The position numbers and the translations under genes were made by a program. Below the pieces are notes generated by a model, which ran no database searches, was not told the DNA's origin, and saw nothing but the letters and a program-made list of their open reading frames with translations. DNA of 10,157 nucleotides from assembly GCA_030603035.1 (NCBI GenBank), contig JAUVYQ010000092.1:1-10157 (forward strand). The letters run 5' to 3'. This DNA comes from Phycisphaerae bacterium. GTDB lineage: Bacteria > Planctomycetota > Phycisphaerae > Sedimentisphaerales > SG8-4. Positions 1-7,227 of the stretch are shown here, piece after piece. Each line of letters starts with the position of its first letter. Within the stretch, counting starts at the first letter, position 1.

Positions 1-1215
1 TGCCTCCCGCATCACGTCAGCCCACCAGGTGAAACGACCAACGTAGCTGGACCAGTAGCTCACCCCTTCGTGCCAGCCGCCGTCGTCGTCGCTCCAGACC
101 GGATATACATTGAAAAACACATTGGCCGTGAACCACACCCAGTCCTCAGCACTCTCGACCTCACCCAGAAAGGCGATGCCAACCTCGCCCAGAAAATGCC
201 ACGCCCGGTTCGCGTGACTCCCGTAAGGCCGCCACAGGTGACGCGGGTAAAGATGCTGGTACATCTCGTCACCTCGCACTTTCATTACCTGCTGACAGAT
301 TTTCTTCTCCTGCTCGCTAAGCAGGTCGTTGACGAACGTGTACGTGCGGGCGAAGTAATAAGCGTAGGGCATACCCGCTTCGTCGTTGTAGCGATAGCCG
401 GTACTGCCTTTGGGGTCCCACCTGGCGCAGTCTAACAAGATTCTTTTGGCTTCGAGGCCGTATTTCTCCTTACCGCCGAGCAGCCGCGTAAACGCCAGAG
501 TCGCCGCACCGTTAAGCGCCCTAATCGTATATGTCCGGTTACCCCACCAAACCTTCCGCCAGGCCTCACTGCCGCGTACCATATCTTTCGGATACTTCGA
601 AGGCTCCTTAGTCGAAGGCGGCCTGGCCAGAAGTCTCTCGCATTCTCTCACCAGTCTATCGTACTTGCCCTTCATTTCTCCCTTTGCCAGTCCTCGCAGC
701 CGCTGCAGGTTCTCGGGACGAACGAACAACCGCGGATGGGTCTTTGGTATCCGCGAAAGCAGTTCGTCACGAGCCGGCAGCGGCATAGCCACGGCGTCAC
801 GCGAAATGATGAACGTTCGCAGCTGGCTCCACTTAGTATACCGGCCTTTCTCATCCTTTCCACGATAGCGCCACGTGTGAACTCCCGGCTTGAAAACACG
901 GGGCGGACAGTGCACATTAAATTTCAGATTTTTGGCGCGGTATTCGACCTTTTTGAATGTCGTATCTCTGGCGCACTCGATTTCCCACCTCAATCCCTTT
1001 TGAGGCCGCCAGCTAAAACTCGGTGGATTGACCGCAGACACCGCACCCTCAGCGGGCCGATACCCCCATTCACCGGGGATAACAGGTTGTTCGTCCAACC
1101 TGAGCTTTTGTCCTGCCGCCGCCCCCGGCACGAGCAACAGCAACACAAATACATTCGCCGCTGCAAGCACTTTAAGCGGCACGTTCTCCATACTAAACTT
1201 CTTTTTGGTCATCAT
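1..1215 (-). CDS. Secreted heparinase II/III-like (DUF4962-type) protein, 3' end missing
   Basis: This frame is open from the ATG at 1215 to the left edge (405 codons, no stop), so the C-terminal part is outside the window. Residues 1-34 look like a signal peptide: basic MMTKKK, then a hydrophobic stretch ending LLLLVPGAAA, with likely cleavage after A34, so the protein is exported. Residues 45-140 resemble the beta-sandwich that precedes the catalytic part in DUF4962 proteins (NPPSFSWRP, then FKPGVHTWRYRG). From about 155 (HPRLFVRPENL) an alpha/alpha-toroid lyase domain begins, with SHANRAWHFLGE (333-344) and DDDGGWHEGVSYW (376-388) as likely active-site segments. The family includes heparinases and alginate-type lyases that cleave uronic-acid polysaccharides by beta-elimination; the substrate here cannot be told. 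Its start overlaps the pyrD stop by one base, which implies translational coupling. The second ATG (1212) is an alternative start with better ribosome-site spacing. Confidence 0.82.
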   Translation of the reverse strand, partial: MMTKKKFSMENVPLKVLAAANVFVLLLLVPGAAAGQKLRLDEQPVIPGEWGYRPAEGAVSAVNPPSFSWRPQKGLRWEIECARDTTFKKVEYRAKNLKFNVHCPPRVFKPGVHTWRYRGKDEKGRYTKWSQLRTFIISRDAVAMPLPARDELLSRIPKTHPRLFVRPENLQRLRGLAKGEMKGKYDRLVRECERLLARPPSTKEPSKYPKDMVRGSEAWRKVWWGNRTYTIRALNGAATLAFTRLLGGKEKYGLEAKRILLDCARWDPKGSTGYRYNDEAGMPYAYYFARTYTFVNDLLSEQEKKICQQVMKVRGDEMYQHLYPRHLWRPYGSHANRAWHFLGEVGIAFLGEVESAEDWVWFTANVFFNVYPVWSDDDGGWHEGVSYWSSYVGRFTWWADVMREA

Positions 1216-2153
1216 TATTCCTCCAAAAGTGAGTTAATCAATTCTTTGATATTTGCTATTTCTTTACGAGTACAATATTTTCTTATGCCTTCGATTATTT
1301 TCACCGCGCATCCCGGCTCAATAAAATTCGCCGTACCTACTCCTGCTGCCGATGCCCCCGCAATAATAAATTCGATAGCGTCCGAAGCGGTCCTGATTCC
1401 CCCCATCCCCAGAATCGGGACTCCAGAACCTTTCGCAACCTCATTGTAAACCTTGTTAACCAGATAAACTGCGATTGGCTTTATTGCCGGCCCGGACAAT
1501 CCACCCGTCCTGTTGGCCAGAACAGCCCTGCGAGTTTCAACATCGACAACCATCGCTGTAAAGGTATTCACCAGACTGAGTGCATCCGCACCGGCCTCAA
1601 CCGCTGCTTGAGCAATCACGCTAATATCCGTAACAGCAGGCGCCAGCTTGACCATCAAAATCTTTTCGCCGCTGACCTTTTTCACTGCCGAAGTAATCTC
1701 CTTCACCTGCTCCGGCTCAGTGCCGAAACTAATCCCGCCACGCTCAACATTGGGACAGCTAATATTCAACTCGAATCCTGCTATCGCTTTTTCATCAGCC
1801 AGCCGTTGCGCCACAGCCACATATTCCTCAATAGTCTCGCCGGCTATATTAACAAACACGGCGCAGGACAGCTTCTCAAGAGCAGGCAGTTTCTCCTCGA
1901 TGAATTTGTCCAATCCGACATTCGCCCACCCGATTGCGTTAAGCATCCCGGAATCGGTCTCAACAATCCTCGGCGTCGCATTGCCCTTTCTTGGCTTGGC
2001 CGTGATACTTTTTGTAATAAACCCGCCAAGGCAATTTACATCCATAAAGTCAGCTAACTCGTCAGCATACCCGGATGTCCCCGACGCGGTAAAAACCGGA
2101 TTGCTAAGCCGAATCCCCGCAAAGTCAACCGAAATGTCAACGCTTTCCTTCAT
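1215..2153 (-). CDS. pyrD: Dihydroorotate dehydrogenase, class 1B catalytic subunit
   Basis: PyrD oxidises dihydroorotate to orotate in pyrimidine synthesis, in the cytoplasm; the class 1B enzyme is a PyrD/PyrK complex that passes electrons to NAD+. The 312-residue product is normal length and has the whole FMN TIM-barrel signature: NPVFTASGTSG (18-28), TKSIT with K48, GMLNAIGWAN (69-78), NISCPNVERGG (130-140) with C133 as the expected catalytic base, K169 in KLAP, N196 in NTFTA, and the FMN-phosphate loop GMGGIRTASDA (249-259). An active-site cysteine rather than serine places it in class 1. It lies 17 bases after pyrK, the usual partner order, and its TAA overlaps the following ATG. The ATG at 2153 is preceded only by a weak AGG-type ribosome site. 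No damage is visible. Confidence 0.96.
   Translation of the reverse strand: MKESVDISVDFAGIRLSNPVFTASGTSGYADELADFMDVNCLGGFITKSITAKPRKGNATPRIVETDSGMLNAIGWANVGLDKFIEEKLPALEKLSCAVFVNIAGETIEEYVAVAQRLADEKAIAGFELNISCPNVERGGISFGTEPEQVKEITSAVKKVSGEKILMVKLAPAVTDISVIAQAAVEAGADALSLVNTFTAMVVDVETRRAVLANRTGGLSGPAIKPIAVYLVNKVYNEVAKGSGVPILGMGGIRTASDAIEFIIAGASAAGVGTANFIEPGCAVKIIEGIRKYCTRKEIANIKELINSLLEE
1220..1224 (-). promoter_or_regulatory. Shine-Dalgarno site of the heparinase-like gene
   Basis: Reading leftward, GGAGG lies inside the end of pyrD, 4 bases before the ATG at 1215 and 7 before the adjacent in-frame ATG at 1212. The 7-base spacing favours initiation at the second ATG. The site supports this gene's reality although its stop is outside the window. 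Confidence 0.7.
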
Positions 2154-2170
2154 AAACTAAAACCTATGAA

Positions 2171-3121
2171 CTACGAACTAAAAACCACTTCTCTGCTATT
2201 AAAGACCGGCCCATCCTCACAGCACAATTTATAAATAGTCTCGTTTGACTCAGCCACTCTACATTCCACCGCACAGCTCTGGCACACTCCAATCCCGCAG
2301 GCCATCCGCCGCTCCATACTGACCTGACAGTCGATTTTCTTTCGCTTGGCGATTTCAGCCACCCGCGCCAGCATCGGCTCAGGCCCACAGCCGTAAATAA
2401 TCATATCCTTACCGGCTGAGTCAGACTGGCCAAGCCATTCCGAAAGGCAATCGGTAACAAGTCCGTGATAACCGGCCGAGCCGTCATCCGTTGCCACCAG
2501 CGATTCTATGCCATACTTGGCAAACTCCGCTAAGGAAAACCCTAACTGTTGTGAAATCTCATCCAATCGCGCCTCAAAAGGCAGTTCTTTCACCGTCTTC
2601 GCACCGGCAAACGCAATCACCCCAATATCAGGATAATCGGCAGTAAAAACCTTCGCCAGATGCTCTAATGGCGGAGCACCCATCCCTCCGGCAACCAGAA
2701 GGGCTGTTTTCTTGCCCTCCGGCACCCAAAAGCCATTCCCCAAAGGCCCGATTATGCTGACCGAATCGCCCGCCGACAGCGTTGTCATTCGCAAAGTTGC
2801 AGGCCCGACAACACAATAAAGAATGTCACCGAAAGTTTTATTTTCTTTGACAGTAACATCACAAAAACTAAAAGGCCTGCGAAGCAGTATCTTCCGCCCG
2901 GCCGCATCGACCAAATCTTCCGGTATAGCTTCCGCCGGCGGTAGGGCGGTACCGGAAACATCCAATTCGGCAAACTGTCCCGGCTTAAAATTAGCAAAAG
3001 ACTCTGCACCAGCCCCTGAAAATTCCAGTCCAAGCCGATAGAACCACTGCCCAAGCTGCTTATTCGAACAGATAGCCGCACTGAAAACTCCCTTATTTGC
3101 CGCTGAGCATTTTTCTGACAT
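2171..3121 (-). CDS. pyrK: Dihydroorotate dehydrogenase electron-transfer subunit
   Basis: PyrK carries FAD and a 2Fe-2S cluster and moves electrons from PyrD's FMN to NAD+. Visible in order are the FAD-binding RRPFSF (81-86), the pyridine-nucleotide segment VAGGMGAPPL (143-152), TDDGSAGYHGLVTD (211-224), YGCGPEPM (243-250), and the cluster motif MACGIGVCQSC (273-283) with the fourth ligand in CEDGPVF. The ligands are therefore C275, C280, C283 and C301, matching the family spacing C-X4-C-X2-C-X17-C. At 316 residues it is longer than the roughly 250-260 typical; the excess is partly an insertion around residues 55-78 between the FAD-domain strands. The start at 3121 has only a weak AGGT ribosome site. 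The 59 bases upstream separate it from the broken kinase, and no clear promoter is seen there, so it is probably co-transcribed from further upstream. Confidence 0.95.
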   Translation of the reverse strand: MSEKCSAANKGVFSAAICSNKQLGQWFYRLGLEFSGAGAESFANFKPGQFAELDVSGTALPPAEAIPEDLVDAAGRKILLRRPFSFCDVTVKENKTFGDILYCVVGPATLRMTTLSAGDSVSIIGPLGNGFWVPEGKKTALLVAGGMGAPPLEHLAKVFTADYPDIGVIAFAGAKTVKELPFEARLDEISQQLGFSLAEFAKYGIESLVATDDGSAGYHGLVTDCLSEWLGQSDSAGKDMIIYGCGPEPMLARVAEIAKRKKIDCQVSMERRMACGIGVCQSCAVECRVAESNETIYKLCCEDGPVFNSREVVFSS

Positions 3122-3180
3122 AAATACCTGCTATAATAATAGCCTTACCAGTAAAGATTCTGCACACATCGTTGTCACTA

Positions 3181-4425
3181 TTAAAGCGAACCTTCATAAA
3201 CCCTGATACCATCCACAACTTTGCAGATGTGAACGGCATATTTATCGGCAAATTCAGGGTGACTACGCGGATACGCCGTATCAACTGCTCGCTGAACCGC
3301 TTCGATACTTTTAGCCCGAACTAAAGCACCCGATGCTCCCTTGTCACCACCGCCTAACATCCGTTCTCCTAAAACACCCGGCACCGTCCGAACAATATCA
3401 CACATTGTCTCCAGTTCCGCACCCGATATCTTATAAGCATCCCGCAGTCCTGTGCCGTCTTCCCGGAATATCTGACCCACGGTTTCAATGTCGCCGGCCT
3501 TCCAGGCTTCGAGCATTTTATAGAACCGGTTTTGGGCTCCAAAAATATACTTTAGCCGGTCGCACAAATCAGCGTAACTCTCACCGAATTCGGCCATAAT
3601 CTTCGCATACATTGCCTCGTCTTTGATATCCGAAAGGCACGATATATCGTAATTGGCTTTCTGTAATATCGAAACTAACTTCTCGCATTCTGCCCTGCGT
3701 ATTTTATACGTTGATTTCTCAAGACCAGGCCTGACTGTGCCTGTATCAAGCACCACTATACGAAAATCGGTGGCACCGGCACCAAGTTAGACGTAATCCA
3801 CAGACCTCTTTGCTGGATTATAATAGGTCCCCATACTTTCTCGCCCGAACAATATCATTATCTGGTCCAGCTTCCCACAGGGCGATCCAATATAGTCATT
3901 CTCTACTGCTTGGGCCAGGTCCACAATCTGCATCTTATCTTCAATCTCGATTTCGTTAGCTTCAAGTAGTGACAAAATCAAATTCAAAGTCAAAGACGCC
4001 GACCGGCTCATCCCACCGCCGGGGATATTCCCAAAGATAACACCATTAATTCCTTGCGAAAGCGTGTAACCCTCTCTCCTTAAAATATATTCAACTCCAT
4101 ACGGAAAGCGTCCCCACGTCTCAGCTATAGCCGCCGACTTGGGTTTGGGAACATCTCCTAACTTGAATTCAATGACCCCATCGTCCGGAAAATTTCCGCT
4201 AAACAGTCTGACGCGATTTGTCCCGTTCGGCTTATAGGCCATCCAGATAAACCTGTCTGTCCCCACGCCGAATAGCTCGGTGCCGTTATAATCACCGTGC
4301 TCAACACCAAGACAGAAACGAGATGACGTCCTTCTTATCTTCCCGCCCTTGATATCAATATCATTATCCTTCGAAAACTTCAGAATTTTATCAATGGCTG
4401 CCTGACCCTGCGACGTTAGTTCCAT
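3181..4425 (-). pseudogene. Galactokinase-like GHMP kinase interrupted by one in-frame TAA
   Basis: Two halves (4425-3790 and 3786-3181) lie in exactly the same frame and are split by a single TAA at 3789-3787. Read through, they give a 414-residue protein, about galactokinase length. The N-terminal half has a substrate motif RFCLGVEHGDYNG (36-48, compare GRVNLIGEHTDY), the ATP loop GNIPGGGMSRSAS (132-144) and VENDYIGSPCGKLDQ (174-188) with D187 as the likely catalytic base. The C-terminal half continues colinearly with FRIVVLDTG, YKIRRAEC and the third GHMP motif GERMLGGGDKG (353-363). Galactokinases phosphorylate a sugar at C1; several motif residues deviate, so the substrate may be another hexose or a uronic acid. 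The N-terminal product alone lacks motif 3 and should be inactive. Restart at a GTG (3756) is possible but has no ribosome site. A sequencing error or programmed readthrough are alternatives. Confidence 0.85.
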
Positions 4426-4495
4426 TTTCTAAAAATCCTTCATCAACCTAAAACACCTCGAAACGTTATCAGCTCTTCTGCTCCATTACCATTCA

Positions 4496-6403
4496 TTACC
4501 AGAAGATTATGTAAAGCGCTACTGTCAGAAGCGTCACAAACAAGCCGAAGTACACGGAACCCTTAGACCAGTTCAGCTCAATCTTCGTCTGCTCCGGCAG
4601 TACGATTCGTTCCCTCATCGGCCTTATCAATGTTACTAATAGCAGGACGGCCGCAATAGCGCCTACTGTGATTCCCATACGGTTCAGAAATGCCATATCA
4701 CCCCAGCCGAAGAATAAAATCCCGTAGATAATCGGGCTAAGAACTAACCCTAATACTCCACAATACCGCGGCGTCCATTTCACAAACAATCCGAACAGGA
4801 AGATAGTCAGCACGCCGGGCGATACGAATCCCTGGAACTCTTGAATGAAAGCGAAAGCGCCCTTGAATCTTGGGTTTGCCAACACCGGTGCGATCAAGCA
4901 CCCGATGATTACACCTATCGGTACGCAACAGCGGCCTACCCATACCAGCGCGCTCTGCGCTGCTTTCTTATTGAACCATTCCCTGTAAATATCCATCGTG
5001 AATATCGTCGAAGCCGCGTTCAACATCGATGCCAGGGAGCTAATCACCGCTCCCATCAACGCGGCCAATACAAATCCCCGCAACCCTCTCGGAGTCAGAT
5101 ACCGAATCAACAGCGGAAATGCTCCGTCGTAGTCATAGCCCACCAGCTCTTGCCGGATGTCAACTTGGGGGTGACTTTCATCCACTCCCTCGAGGAGTTC
5201 TCCGTTGATTGCGCTGAGGTTCTCGCCCTCCGGAACGGCCTTGCCTAATACTGCTGCGTTGAATGACAGCATCTCTTCAGCAAGTTGCGGTTGCAACTGC
5301 GCAAAGTCGCTGTCGAATGGAATAACCATCGCCGCTTCTGCCGGTGACGTCTTGGCCCGCTCAAATGCCTCTAACACAGGCTTATTCAGCGACTCTAAGT
5401 TCATTGCGTTCTCCTGCATCTTCGCCCCGTATAATGTGAACGCAATAATCCCTGGAATGCACACAATAAAAGGAATTATCAGCTTCAGGAAAGCTGCAAA
5501 CACTACACCTCTTTGCCCTTCACGTAAAGAGTGGGCTCCAAGCGTTCTCTGCATAATATACTGGTTCAGGCCCCAGTAATAAAAGTTCGGAATCCAGATA
5601 CCTAATAGCAGTGCCGTCCACGGCAGAAAGGTGCTGGTCCGCGGCAGCGCCATGTGCATACTACTTTCTTTGAGTGCAGAGAACTTCTCACCGAACGTTG
5701 CTCCGTCCCCCACACCTAATGATGTATTCACTGCTGCAACATCTATCCCTTCGAACCTGCCCGGATTGTCCAATGCCATAAACGTCAGCACCATTATCAC
5801 CGCACCCCCGATTATCAGGGCCGACCCCTGAATCAGGTCCGCCCAGGCGCAGGCCTTCAGGCCTCCAGCCGCAACATATACACCCGCGAGGATACCAACA
5901 AACCAGGAGAGCGTTGTGATGTTGATAGGTATGCCCATCAACTCTTCTCTAAACAACGGACTCAACGCCTTGGCCCCAAGATAGATTACCGTAGGGATTG
6001 TTACTCCCAAATAGATAATCACCATCAATAGCGACATCACTAATCGCGACGTGTGATTGAAACGGTACTCAAGGTATTCAGGTATCGTGAAAATCCCGCT
6101 CTTGAGAAACTTCGGCAAAAAGAAAAACGCCACCACTACCAGGGTTATCGCAGCGACCCATTCGTAGCTCGCTACCGCCAAACCAATCGAGCCCTTTGCC
6201 GCCTGGCCCGACATTCCAACAAACTGCTCGGCCGAGATGTTCGCTGCGATTAGCGAGAACCCAATCAACCACCATTTCAGGCCCCGGCCCGCCAGAAAAT
6301 AATCCTCGCTGGTTTTTTCTTTGCGGCTCTTGAGCAGGCCTACGGTAATTACACAGATGAAGAATACCGCTAATACCCCAATGTCTAAGCCACTTAGCTC
6401 CAT
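4496..6403 (-). CDS. Sodium/hexose symporter of the SSS (SGLT) family
   Basis: This 635-residue inner-membrane protein couples sodium entry to sugar uptake. It has about 14 hydrophobic segments and the SSS signatures: GLKACAWADLIQG (181-193), WGLNQYIMQRTL (277-288) and MGAVISSLASMLNAASTIF (450-468). Compared from memory with Vibrio SGLT, the galactose contacts are all present: Q60, Y80-E81, N273, Y276-W277, K307 and the Q in FIQEFQGFVSPG. So are the sodium-site residues (AANI at 53-56 and S455/S456). A hydrophilic loop of about 100 residues (326-427) sits between two membrane segments, longer than I expect. The start at 6403 has AAGG eight bases upstream and follows a recognisable promoter. 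The galactokinase-like gene 70 bases downstream supports a galactose-like substrate, though the exact sugar is inference. Confidence 0.93.
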   Translation of the reverse strand: MELSGLDIGVLAVFFICVITVGLLKSRKEKTSEDYFLAGRGLKWWLIGFSLIAANISAEQFVGMSGQAAKGSIGLAVASYEWVAAITLVVVAFFFLPKFLKSGIFTIPEYLEYRFNHTSRLVMSLLMVIIYLGVTIPTVIYLGAKALSPLFREELMGIPINITTLSWFVGILAGVYVAAGGLKACAWADLIQGSALIIGGAVIMVLTFMALDNPGRFEGIDVAAVNTSLGVGDGATFGEKFSALKESSMHMALPRTSTFLPWTALLLGIWIPNFYYWGLNQYIMQRTLGAHSLREGQRGVVFAAFLKLIIPFIVCIPGIIAFTLYGAKMQENAMNLESLNKPVLEAFERAKTSPAEAAMVIPFDSDFAQLQPQLAEEMLSFNAAVLGKAVPEGENLSAINGELLEGVDESHPQVDIRQELVGYDYDGAFPLLIRYLTPRGLRGFVLAALMGAVISSLASMLNAASTIFTMDIYREWFNKKAAQSALVWVGRCCVPIGVIIGCLIAPVLANPRFKGAFAFIQEFQGFVSPGVLTIFLFGLFVKWTPRYCGVLGLVLSPIIYGILFFGWGDMAFLNRMGITVGAIAAVLLLVTLIRPMRERIVLPEQTKIELNWSKGSVYFGLFVTLLTVALYIIFW

Positions 6404-6476
6404 AATAAATACCTTTCTTTTTGCTTAGCTTTTCCAGTAACTCGTTATTTTACCTAATCTTGTCAAATTGGCTGCC

Positions 6477-6504
6477 ATTATATCTTCTCTCTCACCAACC
6501 GCAA
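6477..6504 (-). promoter_or_regulatory. Probable sigma-70 promoter of the leftward operon
   Basis: Reading leftward, TTGCGG (6504-6499) is followed after 16 bases by a perfect TATAAT (6482-6477). Transcription would start near 6470, leaving a leader of about 65 bases before the symporter ATG. A separate TTGACA (6466-6461) has no matching -10 box at proper spacing. Confidence 0.55.
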
Positions 6505-6517
6505 GAAGATAGAAACT

Positions 6518-6539
6518 CTGAGACAGGCGCCTGCCTCAG
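6518..6539. repeat. 22-bp palindrome just upstream of the symporter promoter
   Basis: CTGAG-A-CAGGC is followed directly by GCCTG-C-CTCAG, so 20 of 22 positions are self-complementary around a centre at 6528/6529. It starts 14 bp upstream of the -35 box, the place expected for an activator or repressor dyad. It could also be a stray palindromic repeat; GACAGGC also occurs at 6790 and 6819. Confidence 0.45.
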
Positions 6540-6614
6540 CGCCGGTGTCAATCAGATATGCAGGTTGGCTGGAAAAAAGTGAGAAAAATCGTTAAAAAGC
6601 GCGCAAAAATGAGT

Positions 6615-6652
6615 AAAAAGTGCGCAAAAATGCGCTTTTTTGCGCACTTTTT
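6615..6652. terminator. Perfect 16-bp stem-loop with T/A tracts on both sides
   Basis: The arm at 6615-6630 (AAAAAGTGCGCAAAAA) is exactly complementary to 6637-6652, with a six-base loop TGCGCT. A-rich and T-rich stem ends make it look like a bidirectional intrinsic terminator. Its position is odd: it sits between divergent transcription units, with no gene running into it from either side. GCGCAAAAATGAGTAAAAAG just before it (6601-6620) is a partial copy of the left arm. Together with 6404-6921 as a whole, no protein-coding gene is convincing here. Confidence 0.6.
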
Positions 6653-6669
6653 TGCACCAGTTTTTCCGT

Positions 6670-6728
6670 CACGAAGACACGAAGGCACGAAGAAAATCAG
6701 ACGCAGATTTCGCAGATTACGCAGAGAA
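6670..6728. repeat. Short periodic repeats (CACGAAG x3, CGCAGATT x3)
   Basis: CACGAAG occurs at 6670, 6678 and 6686 (period 8). CGCAGA then occurs at 6702, 6711 and 6720 (period 9). I recall similar runs of ACGAAG/CGCAGATT as dispersed intergenic repeats in several environmental bacterial lineages, but that is memory, not a search. The leftward translation gives a repetitive LRNLRNLRLIFFV peptide that I regard as an accident of the repeat. Confidence 0.6.
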
Positions 6729-6774
6729 ATATAGCCACGAATTTGCATGAAGAAATTTTACCGCGGAGAACGCT

Positions 6775-6796
6775 CCCCGCTTCCGCGGGGACAGGC
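6775..6796. repeat. Small GC-rich hairpin repeat, first copy
   Basis: CCCCGC-TTCC-GCGGGG is followed by ACAGGC. A near copy lies at 7769-7790, across the toxin-antitoxin genes; 18 of the 21 bases from 6776-6796 match 7770-7790, and the stem is partly kept by a G-T pair. It looks like a dispersed palindromic unit rather than a terminator. Confidence 0.5.
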
Positions 6797-6824
6797 GGCA
6801 GGGGCCTATTGGGTTCGAGACAGG

Positions 6825-6875
6825 CAGGATTTATGAAGGCCGAGTGGCGAAACTACCCGGCCTTTGCCTTTGCGC
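6825..6875. repeat. 51-bp stem-loop repeat, left copy flanking mntA-hepT
   Basis: Starting CAGGATTTATGAAGGCCG and ending CGGCCTTTGCCTTTGCGC, this element is the same length as the copy at 7571-7621 and matches it at 39 of 51 positions by eye. Both ends are conserved; the differences cluster in the loop. AAGGCCG and CGGCCTT form a 7-bp stem. It ends 11 bp before the predicted mntA promoter. Confidence 0.65.
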
Positions 6876-6886
6876 AAAGTTTCCAT

Positions 6887-6915
6887 TTGACACGGACAAG
6901 TACGGGATTTACACT
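6887..6915 (+). promoter_or_regulatory. Promoter of mntA-hepT, predicting a leaderless transcript
   Basis: A perfect TTGACA (6887-6892), a 17-bp spacer and TACACT (6910-6915) form a strong sigma-70-like promoter. The start of transcription expected six to seven bases after the -10 box falls at about 6922, which is the A of the mntA ATG. Confidence 0.6.
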
Positions 6916-6921
6916 GCTTTT

Positions 6922-7227
6922 ATGGAGAAGCAGGAAATTAAAAAGAGATTATTAGAGGCCGTTAAAAGCGATTCGCATCTGGATGATATCAAATCTGTGG
7001 CTGTTTTCGGCTCGTATGTAAATGGTCAAGCCAAAGAAGACAGTGATGTAGATGTTTTGGTTCAGTTTACCGAAGACGCTCATATTGGTTTCTTTGAGTA
7101 CGTTCAGATCCAAAGAAATTTATCGCAGGCTTTAGGGTTAAAAGTCGACCTCGTTACTCGGGAGGCTCTCAGTAAATATATTAAAGATCAAGTGCTACAA
7201 GAAGCGGAAGTTGTTTATGAAAGATAA
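6922..7227 (+). CDS. mntA: MNT-domain nucleotidyltransferase antitoxin (MntA-like)
   Basis: This 101-residue protein is a minimal nucleotidyltransferase of the type paired with HEPN toxins. The catalytic signature is complete and correctly spaced: G30-S31, ten residues, then D42-V-D44 (FGSYVNGQAKEDSDVDV), matching GSX10DXD. In studied MntA/HepT pairs the antitoxin transfers AMP from ATP onto a tyrosine of the toxin and so silences it. The frame is open upstream to 6844, but those codons run through the 51-bp repeat and the promoter, so I chose the ATG at 6922. There is no ribosome site before it, consistent with a leaderless message. Its last 11 bases overlap hepT, typical of tight toxin-antitoxin coupling. 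Lower GC than the neighbouring metabolic genes suggests acquisition. Confidence 0.88.
   Translation: MEKQEIKKRLLEAVKSDSHLDDIKSVAVFGSYVNGQAKEDSDVDVLVQFTEDAHIGFFEYVQIQRNLSQALGLKVDLVTREALSKYIKDQVLQEAEVVYER

Noticed and set aside
736..1449. 237-codon rightward reading frame
   Set aside because: It lies antisense across the junction of the pyrD and heparinase-like genes, both with clear motifs and a coupled start, and its translation has no recognisable domain.
3122..3180. Promoter before pyrK
   Set aside because: TATTAT-like sequence is present, but no -35 box lies at acceptable spacing.
3757..3790. Frameshift in the GHMP kinase
   Set aside because: Both halves are in the same frame (start positions differ by 669 bases, a multiple of three), so the lesion is a nonsense codon.
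6461..6466. Leftward TTGACA as a second symporter promoter
   Set aside because: Only TAAAAT at 8-bp spacing or non-matching sequence at 16-18 bp follows it.
6548..6955. Small reading frames on both strands in the divergent intergenic region
   Set aside because: They translate the hairpin and periodic repeats and lack ribosome sites; the upward extension of mntA to 6844 also runs through a repeat and the promoter.
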